Source of the DNA: Amphibalanus amphitrite | Lineage: Eukaryota; Arthropoda; Thecostraca; Balanomorpha; Balanidae | Direction: 5' to 3' | Assembly: GCF_019059575.1 (NCBI RefSeq) | Contig: NW_024882042.1 | Span: 393,610 to 457,609, forward strand | Length of the DNA: 64,000 nt | Program-made: the position numbers and the translations under genes | Notes under the pieces: generated by a model | The model's database searches: none | The model's input: the letters and a program-made list of their open reading frames with translations, nothing else | Told to the model about the DNA's origin: nothing | Shown: piece by piece, positions 43,898 to 56,300 of the stretch | Numbering within the stretch: position 1 is the first letter of the stretch | Layout: every line of letters starts with the position of its first letter

Positions 43898-46494
43898 CAT
43901 AGGCGTCGCCAGAGATTTTCGGTTGGGGGGGGGGGGCAAAATCAACTTTTGTGTTAAAACGTGCCTTTCCCCATCTTTACTCACTCGTTTTACATATATC
44001 GACGCGCAATGGTGCGAGGAATCCGATGGTGACACAGGTTTCCTTCTAGCTATGACATGTAGTTTTTTACAGAAAAATTCGAAATTTTGAAGTTTCGTGA
44101 CGAAAACCACTGGTAGAATTATAGTATATAGTGGCTGCGATTGCCGACGCAGTGCAGAGGGTGCAGACGATCGACTTTGGTGCAGACGATCGACGCGGAC
44201 GCTCATGATCATTCATTACCCAGAAAAGGGTGAAAAACGCTCCATTTAATCGGATCACCCTGCTAAAACCTCCATTCACGCATGCATGCAGAGGTTTTAC
44301 GTGAAATGCATATGACCTATCCCAGCCGCCGATCGTAGCTTAGTTGGGCATTCGGCGGAGAGTGAATGTCGGAAGTGTGAATCGGAAGTAATTCATCTTT
44401 GCTCCAGTGAGAAGAAGTGTTTTGTTCACTCGAGTGTGAACAAAAGTTTCTCGTTTTTCGTGTGAAGGGAAGCGCTGCAAACGCGAACAAAAACTGTTCA
44501 ACGGAACCAAAACTATAGCGGCAAGGGATCCCTTAGAGATAGGTTTGGGACTTCCAGGCCATTTCAGGCCACTCAGGGTCAGTGCTGACTCTCAGAAGCA
44601 TGCTTAGGATCCCGGAGATCGGCGTGGGTCACCTCATATATTTACGTGTACATACGTGGTGCTTTAGGGCTTTCCGAGCCCAAGGTGGGGCCCTCAGAAG
44701 CCAGTGATGGCGGCGGGCGCTAAGAGACTAGGCCCAGAGTGAGCCTGGAGCCCTCGGATTACAGTGTGAACCCTCGGGGTCTGTGTCGAATCCCTAAGGA
44801 CCCTACGGGACATAATAAACATGTGCTGCGGACCTCAGAGGGACACGTGAGCTGTGACCCCTCAGATGCCGGCTTGGGGTTAGCAAAATCTGTCGCCTCA
44901 AAAGTTTGGCTGAACTATCAGAGGCCAGTTAAGGTTCTCAGAAATGTTCGAAGGCTCAAAGATCCCTGTTTGGGCCCTCAGAGAACATGGACACCAGTGG
45001 GACTTTCAGAGGCCGGTTGGGCCCTCTGAAAGCTTCTTTAGGGCTCAGTGGAGCTCCTTAGGAGCCTTTGTTTAACCCTATTCCTGGCGGGCTCCGCCGG
45101 GACAAGAAACTGGCGGGGGGGGGGGCCGATTCGGCCCCCCCTGAGATCTCGAGAACGAAGCAAGATAGCGACAAGCGGTAAACGGCATCGGATACGCACG
45201 GCCAAGATCTACAATTTTTACTAAGGTCATTTTCAGGTCAGGTCAAAGATGACGTCACAGGGGTCGAAAAAGTCAAAATGGCGGCGCTAGATATGGAGAG
45301 TTTTTCTCGAATAACTTTCGAATTAGTCAAGATAGGAACAAGCTAAGGGCATCATCGTGATCCTCTCGTCAATCCGCATCGAATGATATATATGTTGACC
45401 TCGAAAGGTCAAGGTCAAAGGTTGACCTCAGGTCACGTGACCTCGAGGTCATCATGTATATCATTCGATGCGTCTTGATGAGCTGAACACAATGAGACCA
45501 TCCACGCGTCTGTATCTTGTTCCTGTACGGAGTTATTGGCCAAAAACCTTTGGTGACCTTTGATGACGTCACATGACCTCACAGCTGCCCAGCAGCAAAA
45601 CAGACCTCAAGGTAGTGAAGGTTGATCGTATATGAAGTCATGTATGGTATATGGGGCCATTCCGACCCGTTTTAGTGGTAAAAACAGGGAGTTGATTTTT
45701 CCCCCATTGACTTATAATGGGGAGGTCGCGAAATTGACCTGACCTTAGGTCACCGATATCAAAATTCCGAGATATACAAATTGCACATACTGGTACCCTA
45801 ACTAAACCCTGAAGAGAAGAAATTGATCGGTCAAAAACTCTAGCTCTGGCGTGATTGCAAACTTTTCTGAGGTAGGGTCACCAAACCGCCTCTGGTGACC
45901 TGACCTGAGGTCAGATCAACTCAAAATTTTCAGACATGTTGCGTAGAAGCCTTTTAGGAAAAGTCAGAAAATTTGAGCTTCCTAGCTCAACGCGTTTGGG
46001 AGAAATAACCAAAAAACCTCAGGGGGGGGGGGCTCCTGAGGCCCCCCCCCGCCAGGAATAGGGTTAAAGCAAGCTCATGAGCCCTGCGACACTTGTACGG
46101 TACTTGAGCCTGTCGCAGACATTTGACGAGAGTTGAGAAAGGCCCCGAAGATTTCGTTTCACGCTTTGAACGAAAATTGTGTCAGCACTCCAAAACTTAT
46201 GAAAATCAGCTGTAAAATGTAATAAAGAACGAACTAGGAACATGGAATGAATCACAGCATTGACATTTCCGAGTCTGGACTCGGAGTCTTGAAGATTTTG
46301 GCGACTGCGAGTCAGACTCTGGTTTGAACTGCACGCTCCAACCGAGTCTGACCTCACAGGCATTCTCAGAAAGGTACCCCCATTTTTTCCCGACTCCAAA
46401 ATCTCATCGGATCTGTATCGATCTCAGGGGGTGCCCGGCCCGAGGTTGGGGGGGGGCAAGCTGCCCCGCTTGCCCCCCCGTAGCGACGCTAATG
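43898..46494. mobile_element. hAT-type element in E2, 8-bp duplication CGTCGGCC
   Basis: Ends CATAGGCGTCGCCAG and the inverse of CATTAGCGTCGCTAC. CGTCGGCC lies at 43890-43897 and 46495-46502, matching the single site in E1. A G-run follows each end. About 1.6 kb of its own sequence remains after removing the TTAA MITE 45072-46067; it contains a degenerate CCTCAGAGGCC repeat (about 44560-45060) and no transposase. Confidence 0.8.
45072..46067. mobile_element. TTAA MITE (CCCTATTCCTGGCGGG ends), copy 2
   Basis: Nearly identical over its length to 12356-13359, in the same orientation; differences are a few substitutions, a GAGA deletion near 45295 and homopolymer lengths. TTAA at 45072-45075 and 46064-46067. 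Confidence 0.92.
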
Positions 46495-46733
46495 CGTCGG
46501 CCCGACGTCGGCCGACGTCGGGGTGACGTCGGCATCTCGGCATCGGCATGCCAACGTCGGCCCGCCGTCGGTCCAACCTCGGCACGACGTCGGCTGGATG
46601 TCGGGTATGCCCAGGTATGCCCGCATGTAGGCCGACGTCCAGCCGAGGTCCAGCCGACGTCGGACCGAGATCAATTGCTGAGGTCCAGCCGACGTTGGGC
46701 CGACGTCGGGGCGACGTCGTGACCGACATCGGC
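46495..46733. repeat. CCGACGTCGG palindrome array of E2
   Basis: Counterpart of 19096-19372, with an extra GGTATGCCCA duplication near 46605. Continues into the same unique block (TTTTGACCGTTAAAATAAT). Confidence 0.85.
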
Positions 46734-47071
46734 CGCTATTTTGACCGTTAAAATAATCTAAAATACATGTTTCATGGTTCATAAAGAGCTTCTGTATTCA
46801 AAATATCCTCAGGAAACTCAAATCTTCCTCCATGCCGCAACCCCCTGATCCGGACTGGACGGGAAACTTTATCCCATTTGGGATTGCCCGTAAGCCGAGC
46901 TCGCCCGTATAGCCGGGTGCGGTGAGTGCTTGGGGGCTGCTCGGCCTATCCTTTGGTCAGGCTCAGCCCCGGCAACTCACCAGGGCCGGGCCCAGTTCAT
47001 ATAGAAAGGCCAGTCGGCAAGTGTCACTTTGCCAATTATGCCAAAGTACCTACCACTTATCAAAGGGACAC

Positions 47072-48268
47072 TTAACCCGCGCCCTGGTGGGGTCTGTTTA
47101 TAACGCGACCTGGTGGGGGGGGGGGCTATTTTTTGCCCCCCCCCCTCGTATCTCCGAAACTACTGGACGGATCCGCAAAATTCAAACGGCGTTTGATAGC
47201 CCTGTCAAATTTGTTGAGGGAAACCAAATTTTATTGACCTCGGGGTCACCGATGACGTCACAGGTCAGGTCAAAGATAAAATGTTTCACCGTTCACGGGG
47301 CTTCTAGGGAAAGCGCTATAACACCGAGTAAAACGCATTTTGTCGAAAATCAGCGATAAGACGTCAGTTGTCTAGTACATATGTTGCTATTAGAGGTCAC
47401 TGGTCATACCAGGTCAGGTCACAGGTCAGGTCACCAAAGGTCACCAAGGGTCACCACATGAACCCAACTTTACTAAGGTTGTGCGATGCATGTTCTATGG
47501 CCAGTTTTTCATTTCCAACCCAATGGTGTTGGTTATAAGACCATCAGGTACGGTTTAGGTCACTTTCTGGTGGAGGTCAGGTCAAGGTCAGGTCAAAAAG
47601 GTTAGATTTCAAAGTTGATATTTTTGCATAAAATGGGTATCGATTCGATGCAGTTCGTCACGGGGAGTCTAATGGTGGTCTTTGTTTTGCACTACGAGGT
47701 CTAGAATTGCTAACAATTGAGTTTGAAAATTTGACGTCATCAATTTTGAACAGTTTTTTCGCTATAACTTCGCCAAAAAAAGAGGTATCAATCTAAAATT
47801 TGGTATGTGGATGGAAGGCGGTAAGGACTATCACATATATTCCGGTTTTTGCGAAATTAAAAAACTTTTTGGATGATTTGACTATTATATCCAAAAAATC
47901 TATTTTTTGATTTTTGGGGGTCAAAATAAAAAAAATAAAAAATCCGAGATGGCAGTTTTGTAGCCCTGTCAATTCTACAGCTTTTATATTCTAAACATTT
48001 TTCTGTATTTGCAAAGCTATAGGCCTGACAGCTCTTCCCGCGAAACCCTTTTTTGGGTCGAAAACGGCAGAACATGACGTCACTCTGACGTCATTTCCGG
48101 CCAACCTATCATAGCTTTTGGAAAACTTTTTGGTCACAATGTGTAAAATTGATGTCCGGGAGGGTACTGAAAGTTTGGTGACGATCGGCGCAGCGGTTCT
48201 GGAGATATATTGAAAAGTCTGGAGGGGGGGGGGCAAAAAATAGCCCCCCCCACCAGGTCGCGGGTTAA
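47072..48268. mobile_element. TTAA MITE (CCCGCGCCCTGGTGGGG ends)
   Basis: TTAA at both ends; inverted ends CCCGCGCCCTGGTGGGG / CCCCACCAGGTCGCGGG. Both ends carry G-run/C-run hairpins (47112-47143, 48224-48250). AGGTCA-rich in the left half. E1 at 19686-19700 shows the uninterrupted target. The right half is the source type for the fragment at 1552-2001. Confidence 0.92.
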
Positions 48269-48495
48269 GGAAACGTTGGTGCAGGTGTCAGGTGTGTAAG
48301 GGTGGCTGTATGAATCCATTTGTGGGGTCGCCCTTTCCAATAAGTGTCACGTAACAGCAATGGGACTCTATATGAACTGGACCCAGGGTGCTCGCCAAGA
48401 AGACCAATGTCTCCATCCTCTCATCCTTCCGGCTCTCAAATGGTCTTGTCAGACCGAAAGGGCATAACCCAACAAAACAAACTAAGTTCGCCACC

Positions 48496-48575
48496 TGGCT
48501 GCGTGGTGTAGTGGTTAGCGCACTAACATCGCGTTCAAATGATGAAACGGGGTTCGAATCCCATCGCCGGCTGAT
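48496..48575 (+). other. tRNA-like Pol III head in E2
   Basis: Same as 19921-19995: TGGTGTAGTGG and GGTTCGAATCC boxes, here with a 3-base insertion between them (AATGATGAAACGG). Degenerate stems; not a functional tRNA. Confidence 0.55.
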
Positions 48576-48868
48576 GCTTTTGGCGCGTTGTCCCAGTAAA
48601 CATGCCGACGTCGGCGACTAGGGGGCTCGAATCCCGCCGCCGGTTGATATTTTTGGCGCGTTGTCCCAATAAACACGCCGACGTCGGCCCCGTCGGTCCA
48701 ACGACAAACGATCTCGTCAAACCTCGGCAGACGACCTCGGCCCGACGTCGGCTAGACGTCGGCCGGACTTCGGCTGGGCGTCGGTATATGCGGGCGTACC
48801 CGACGTCCAGCCGATGTCGGACCGAGGTTGAACCGACTTCGGGCCGACGTCGGCATGTTTACTGGGAA

Positions 48869-49361
48869 ATCATTATTCGAATTTGATCCCGAATATTTTC
48901 GATTAAAGTGACCTTGACCTTGACCTATGACCTTGACCTCGAAGTTTTTAATGTACTACTGCTTCTCAATGAGACGAACACAGTGGTGGCCGAAATTTTC
49001 TAATATCTCCAAAAATAAAGATTTTATAGGGTACGGCGACTTCTTAAGTGACTTTGACCTTCACCTATGAAATTGACCTCGGATTTTTTGTATGTGCTCC
49101 TTCCTCTCGATGAGACGAACACACAGGGTGGCGAATTTTTCAAATCGGACCATAAACAAAGATTCTTCAGGATGCGTAGTGTTTTAACGTCTCAAGGTCA
49201 AACGGTTTGACCTAGGAAATAAGGTCACCGTTTTAGAACTCAGCGTGCCATGGGCTATCCATGCCTATACCAATTTTGAGCGAAATCATTACTTGGATTT
49301 TATCCGAATATTTTCGTTTAAAGTTACCTTGACCTTGACCTATGACCTTGACCTCGTTTTT
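48869..49361 (-). repeat. AGGTCA-rich repeat, right of E2
   Basis: Inverse of the 18580-19095 repeat, two tandem partial copies (TCGATGAGACGAACACA words). Many TGACCTTGA words, the complement of TCAAGGTCA. Confidence 0.65.
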
Positions 49362-50266
49362 TTAACCCTCGCCGGCAGAGGCCATTTTGCGTCCTTCGAC
49401 GGCACAAGGGGGGTTGGTACGACACCCCCCCCCCCTCGTGTTTGGCCCCTGATCGAGCTAGAGCTTCGCGGAAAAAACGAGCGTGTTGCCCGTCACGAGA
49501 GGAAGTCGATGATACCTCATTTTAAGGTCCTAGGTCATCGGGTGACCTTCCAGGTCAGGTCAATGACCCGAAAACCGGGAAAATCGGGACCTGTTAGATA
49601 GTCGTAAAGTGTGGCTGCTATGTGGTTTTCCGGGGTGCTGATCACGAATATCGTGTTAGTTTGGATCAGAGATGATGTCTTTAAGCATTTAGACCAGGTC
49701 GGGTCAGGTCAGGTCAGGTCAACCGGTAGGGGTTGTGACGGGTATTCGTAATACGTGTCAACCGCCTCTCACAGCTTCGTAACATGTTACTAAGGCACCA
49801 AAACTACTTCGTTAATGTTTAAATGGTTGCTTAATTCGAATTCAGCTCCAAAAACTAGCATAGAAACATGTAAAACTCGAAAAAGTGAACCGCGGTCACC
49901 CGAGGTCACCAAAGGTCAATGACCTGACCTGACCTTCAGGTGACCTTGACACCCACCCTAATGTATGGGAGCAACATCAAATCACATGTTTGAACGTTTG
50001 AAACCACGAAAAGCTTGCAAACGCGCGGCTAATGCGAGCCGACATACGCCGAATCGCGATTCCGGCCAAACATGGTCTCGGAAAAGAGGTCCCAGGTCAA
50101 AGGTCATTTGGGTCAGGGTCATGAAATTTTCAGGGCAGGTGTAAACTTGATCAATGCGAGGGTACTGAAAGTTTTGTCGCGATCGGCCGTCTTTTACGCG
50201 AGTTATTCGCGAAAAACCTTAGGAGGGTGCATCAATTCCCCCCCCCTCTGTGCCGGCGAGGGTTAA
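49362..50266. mobile_element. TTAA MITE (CCCTCGCCGGCAGAG ends)
   Basis: TTAA at 49362-49365 and 50263-50266. Left end CCCTCGCCGGCAGAG, right end inverse CTGTGCCGGCGAGGG. End hairpins are present. Contains TGACCTGACCTGACC runs. Related to 16363-17362. The empty target is visible in the repeat at about 48940-48975. Confidence 0.88.
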
Positions 50267-51636
50267 TTTGCTTCTGCTTCTCGATGAGACCAAAATTATG
50301 GATTTTACAAAAAAGTCGGTTAACCCTCGCCCCGTTGGGGGGGGCATTTGCCCCCCCCCCCCTGTGGTTTTTCCTGAATAGCAAGAAAACGGCGGCGCGC
50401 AGCGCCGCCAAATTTTCAGTTTCAGTACCTTTCCTGGCATCAATTTGACACCTTCACACCAAATTTCAAGTCTTAGGTCACCTTAGGTCAGGAGTTATTG
50501 AGGTCAAACTGAGGTCATGTTCGAGCAAAAATGAGCAAAAAACATGCAATCTTGAAACGCTCACCAAATCTACAGTTATCAAGCAATTTCAAAGTTCTTT
50601 ATATGGTCTAATAGACAAAAAGCGGCGCTACAAAACTGCTATCTCGGATTTTCAAAATTTTGGGTTTTTGACCCAAAAAATTTAAAAAATTGATTTTTTT
50701 TAGAAAAACTAAAAAAAAAATCCAAAATTTTTCCGAACTTCGAAAAAAACCGGAATATATGTGATAGTCCCTGCGCTCTTCTATATACATACCAAATTTC
50801 AGATCGATATCTCGTTTTTTGGCCGAGTTATAGCGAAAAAACTGTTCAAAAATGATGACGTCAAATTTTTGAACTCAATTTTCAGCGATTCTAGACCTCG
50901 TACGGCAAAACAAAGAACACCATTGAACTCCCCGTGACGAGCTGCATCGATTCGATACCCATTTTATGCAAAAATATCAACTTTGAAATTTGACCTTATT
51001 TGACCTGATCTTGACCTGACCTTGACCTGACCTTGACCAAAACGTGACCTAAGGTGGCCCCAAAGGCTGCCTGACCCACATAATCGCATTTGTCATGTAA
51101 AATGGACCATAAAACATGTATCACACGACACTTTCATATTGTGACCCCCCAGTGACCTGACCTCAGTGACCTGACCTGGTATCAGTGACCTCAACTAGCA
51201 AAATATGTGTTTGAAGAACATTTCCCCATCGATGATTTTCAATGAAATGCATTTTACTCGATTTTACAACGCATTTCTTGAAATGCCTGTAAACGGTGAA
51301 AATTGGACCTTTGACCTGACCTGTGACGTCATCGGTTTGACCTAGGTCAATAAAATTGGGTCACAAGGTAGTTCCCTGATAGGGCTATCCAACACCGTTT
51401 GCCGCTTGTCGCTACGTTGCATGGTTCTCGAGATCTTAGGGGGCCCAGTTCGGCCGGAGCCTCGGCCAGGTGCGGACGTGCGTGCGCGGCGCTCCGCAGG
51501 CCGGGCGGTGTGGCGGGGCGGTGAGGTGACCCGGTCAGGTCGGGCAGTCACTGTTGGCTGACGCCACTGCCGGCCCCGGGCGGCGGTAACAGAACCGCTG
51601 AGAGACAAGTGTAGAAGGACAGCAAAGGGTGGAATC

Positions 51637-52652
51637 GTGAAAAGTGTGAGCGGACTGGTGCTTTACCACGCGAAGCTGGACGGTGCTGATCGGGCGTGGC
51701 TGAGGCGGCGCAGTATGAACGGCGCTACTGCGCACGAGTCCGTCGACTCGCCAGACTCGCCGGTGGCGGGGCCACGCCCCACACCGCCGGTAAGGAGGAA
51801 CGAATCCACGCTGCGACAGCGCTCAGTCACGGATATGATCCGCCAAATGGACAGCTCTAGCGCCTCGTCAAGTAAACGCGGCAGGGGGGACTCCGAGTCG
51901 CCCGTAATCCAGTCTCCAAGTCTCGCGATACAGCGAGCGACTGGGAGAAATTCGAGACGATGCTCGACACGGCGCTGGCCAGGCTGAGAGAGCAAATCCA
52001 GTCTGATTTCGATCAATTTAGAGAAGTCATGAAGGAACAGTTTGTAACAATGGGTCAGCGGCTGCGGAAGGTGGAGGACCGGCTGGAGGAGAAGGAGGCA
52101 GAGCTGGCGGGAGTGAGGGCGACTCTGAAGGACACCCAGCGAGAACTCGGAGAGCTACAGACGCAGGTGGAGGAGAACGAGCGGGTCTCCAGACTGCCGT
52201 CGCTCATCCTGTCTGGCTCCGTCGTCCCCAAAAAGCCGTCGGCCGGCCAGCTGCCGGCGGCAGGGGAGAGCGTCGAGCAGCTGGCGGTGGACCTGCTGCG
52301 CCGACACTTCACGGACCTGAAAGTGACACTGCGCGACATCGACAGAGCTCATCGGCTGCCGGGTAGAGGGGACCCGCGGATCATCTGCCGATTCGTACAG
52401 TCCGGGACCGGATCCATCCGAGACGCCGTCTATCAGCGCAGACTGGAACTGAAAGGGAGCGGTCTCTATGTCAGCGAGTGCCTGTCCCGTAAGCGTGCAG
52501 AGGTGCTCCGGACACTGGGTGAGGCCAAAAAGGACGGTAAGATTTATACGGCTTTTTCTCGACAGGGACATGTGTTCTATAAGCTCAAGAAGTCTGGTGA
52601 AAACGTACGCGTCGACTCGGTGCAGGAGGTGCTCCAGAAATTCATGACCTAG
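51637..52652 (+). pseudogene. LINE ORF1 (L1-type RNA-binding protein), one frameshift
   Basis: Two overlapping frames, 51637-51987 and 51960-52652, make one protein interrupted by a frameshift near 51925-51960. The N-terminal part is Ser/Pro-rich and probably disordered. The second part opens with a heptad-rich coiled coil (ARLREQIQSDFDQF to about residue 75), then a region typical of L1/Tx1 ORF1 proteins with IDRAHRLPG, DPRIICRFV and LSRKRAEVLRTL (RRM-like and C-terminal domains). In L1 elements ORF1 coats the element RNA as a trimer; here that role is inferred from the family. Confidence 0.8.
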
Positions 52653-53343
52653 TGATTTGGGCTGTATATGCATAGTCAGTGGAGCCTTCTCGTACAGAGA
52701 CGCGGGCACCGAGCCGGGTAAAAGCCGGCAGCTCTAGCGACGCCCACTGTGCCTGAAGTCTGAGCCAGGTCAGACTGACAGCGCGGTCGGCCGGTCGGCG
52801 CAGCGGGGGAGGGGTGTGGGGAGACGGCGTCTGGCCGGTGGCCGGGACCGGGACCTGGGCCTGGGCCTGGACCTGGGCCGGGGGCTGGTGTTGTGAGAGG
52901 GATGGGGTGGGGTATGCCGGAGGGGATGTTCGAATGAACTGGCCGGAGTTGACGTTCCTGTGTCACAGTGACGTCACGTCATACCTGGACTGCGTAGAGG
53001 TCCAGACCAGATGTCAGGGAGGGGCGGGACGAGATAGGGAGCTGACTGGACCCGGCGGCCGCTCTGCGAGCTGTCGGGGCCGGCCGTGTACAGGAATGTC
53101 GCGTGACTAAGATCCGTTCGGAGCTTTTGTGCAATTACGCTCAGCTTTTGTTTTTCGCTTCGTAGGTTAAGGGACGGTGAAGTGTCCGCATGTGTTGCTA
53201 GCTTGTTAAGGAAACTGTGTCTGGTGTTGTGTGTGCTCCGGGCCGCACCGTACCGTGGTTAATCTATACCTGTCGCCGCTCGGGGGTTGTCGGTGGCGTC
53301 GGCGTGCCAAACGCCGAATTAAAGTAGCTGACAATTCATATAG
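52653..53343 (+). other. LINE inter-ORF region
   Basis: GC-rich; CTGGGC/CTGGAC 6-bp repeats at about 52850-52885. No frame of interest. The unusually long spacer (about 690 bp) between ORF1 and ORF2 is noteworthy for an L1-type element. Confidence 0.5.
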
Positions 53344-56300
53344 TATCATTGAACGTAAATGGGCTCAAAGCAACAAGTGGCACAGTGCCAAAACGACGTA
53401 AGCTGTTTACATGGCTGAAAAACATGAACGCCGATGTATATTATTGCAGGAGACGCACAGCGACCAACAATTAGAAGCAATCATTAGAAACGAGTGGGGC
53501 GGCAAATGTTTCTTCGCCCACGGCGACAGTAGGAGTAGGGGTGTGGCCATCTTCCTGCTCCCAGGAAGTAGAATAGAATCTCTTGGAATTGACACTTGCA
53601 AAAATGGGCGATATATTGTCATGCAAGCCGAAATAAATGGGGCAGTGATTGTAATCGCGAACATATATGGGCCCAACTATGATCAACCTGGAGCTTTGGA
53701 AGAGCTGTTTCAAAGTATTGATCGCTTCAGTTGTGACGCTATGATTTTGGGAGGCGATTGGAATACTGTGTTAGACATGAAAATTGACAGACTTACCAGG
53801 GCAAAACGAGTTATTAACAACCACAGGTGTCAAAAGCAATTGCACAATTCATGGATTACAAAGACTTGGTGGATATCTGGCGTGTGAACAATCCGGGGAA
53901 GAAAAAGTTCACCTACCAGCGAAGTCGCCCGATGAGCAAATCGAGGATCGATTTTTTTCTTATTAGTGAATGTTTGTTTTCACAACAAATCAAACCGATA
54001 GCAAAAATACTTGATGGATATCTGGCGGATCACAAACTGATTACCTTAGAAGTGCAAATTGGGAAAACAGTGTGGGGGAAGTCTTACTGGAAATTAAACA
54101 ACAATCTTCTTCTCAACGAAGAATACGTAGATTATATGAAGTGTTTTATTCCTGAAACCATAGCATCAAATGATACTGAAGGCATAAAAACATACGGTCT
54201 TACAGACTGTGCTATGTGCTATCAGGGGAGAGTCGATTAAGTTCTCCAGCAGAATGAAGCGAAAAAGATCAGAACGACTTGAGCTGCTGCAAAACGAAAT
54301 AAATTCAATATGTGACGAGCCAAATGAAAGGAAAGAGAACGACTTATTAAACTAAAACAGGAGAGGGATGAATTAGTAGGTGAACAAACTCAACGAAACA
54401 TGTTTCAGTGCAAAGTAAATTGGCGAGAATTTGGAGAAAAGGGTTCAAGATACTTTCATAAATTAATGCGTGTTAAAAAGGGTTTTAGGCCATACATGGC
54501 CTTAGAATTAGAAAATATCGCTCCCGGTAAAATATCCAGTAACATTGAGGACATGCTGGAGGAGTGCGTTGTTTTCTTTGAAAAACTGTACGCGCCATGC
54601 CGAGTATCACCAGAGGCAAACTCGGGAACTTTCCTATCCAATATTAAGCCGTTACCTCACGACCGAATTCAGATCGGGGAACAGCCAATAACCATTACGG
54701 AACTGGAATCAACGTTGAAAACGATGGGAGAAGGGGCTAGCCCAGGTCCCGATGGTTTTACGTCTGAGTTTTACAAAGTTTTCTGGAACGAATTAAAGAA
54801 TTGATTTTCGGGGTAATTCAGGAATTGATAGAGATTGATAAAGCTCCAACGTTGTTAACATGTAGTACCACCACCTTAATACCCAAAAAGGGTAAAAGTA
54901 CTCACTTGGTGAGGAACCTGAGGCCTATTAGTCTCTTGAATGTCTTGTACAAGCTTATTACGAAGACATTAGCTATAAGACTCGGCAAAATGATTAATGA
55001 TCACATCAATGAAGATCAAACAGGATTTTAAAAGGAAGATATATCGGGGAAAACGTAAGACTTAATAGATCTGATGAACGAATCCAGCGAGCAAAACATT
55101 CCAGGTCTCATAATGTTTTGTGATTTACAGCAGGCATACGATAGTGTGAATTGGAATTACTTGATTGAAGTAACTGATAAGTTCAACTTGGACCGAAATT
55201 TAAACATTGGATATCCATGTTGTACAGAGACTCGGATCAAGATCCTGTTACGGCGCGAATAACTTTGAACGGACACCTGTCTCGGCCTTACAGTATCAGA
55301 AGGGGATTGCGGCAGGGGTGTCCCTTGAGTTGTCTTCTGTTTTTTACTATGCATCGAACCTTTCGGCGAAACTGTTCGTGCCAGAAATAGTATTGCTGGC
55401 ATACACATAAACGGCTTTGAAGTTAAGATGTCCGCTTACGCGGATGACAGCATTATTCTAGACGGAACGGAAGGAAGTTTACTTGCAGCACTGAAAACCT
55501 GTGAGGAGTTTGAAACGGTGTCAGGACTAAAACTGAACAAAAGTAAAACGAATATCATGTGGATAGGAAGAAATAAATAAGACAGGATATTCTATGTAAA
55601 GAATATGGGCTAAATTGGACAAAACAGGTGAACTATTTAGGAGTTGAAATAGGCCCGATGATGAGGAACATGGCAGAGGAAAATTATGCAAGCAAATAGC
55701 TAAATTAAAAAATTTATTAAACCCTGGATAAAACGTGGATTAACGCCTTTTGGTAGAATTCACTTAATTAAATCAATGGCGCTGTCCCAACTCGTTTATC
55801 ATATGTCGGTGTTAGAAAAACCTAGTAAGAGGATGCTGAAAGAACTGGAGTGTCTAATGTTCAACTTCATATGGAACGGGAAAATAGATAGAATCAAAAG
55901 GACCACGATGAAAAACCATTATGGTGAAGGAGGGCTGCAGGTTCCTGATCCATCAGCGCAAGCGGACAGCCTGAAAATAATGTGGATCAAAAATTTTTGG
56001 ATGAAAACAATCACGCTAAGTGGAAATTTGTAGTACAAAACAAACTCCTAATAGGAGGAAATCTTTCAATATTTGAATGTAAGCTATCCAAAAGGGAGGT
56101 CGAATGCAAGTTCCCGGACAAATTCTGGAGGGAGATTTATCTAGCTTGGCAAACAATGGTTGAAGAAGAGGACAAAACAGACGGATTAGTATTGTATGAG
56201 TCTTTGTGGCACAATAGATATTTGAATTTGGACGACATGGTTGGAATACCGAAAAAGAAGCTTCAAAATAGTGGTGTGCTACGTATTAACGACATTTACG

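Larger units (their letters stand above)
43873..48866 (+). mobile_element. E2: second 1.19-kb TIR transposon, twice interrupted
   Basis: Ends CCCAGTAAACATGCCGACGT and its inverse, flanked by AA (43871-43872 and 48867-48868). The empty target is seen near 49268 (GAGCGAAATCATTA). Interrupted by the hAT-type element 43898-46494 and by the TTAA MITE 47072-48268. Removing both with their duplications leaves 1196 bp, collinear with E1. It shows the empty site of the gypsy insertion (GACTTCGGCTGGGCGTCGG near 48770), and E1 in turn shows the empty site of its MITE near 19690. Confidence 0.85.
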
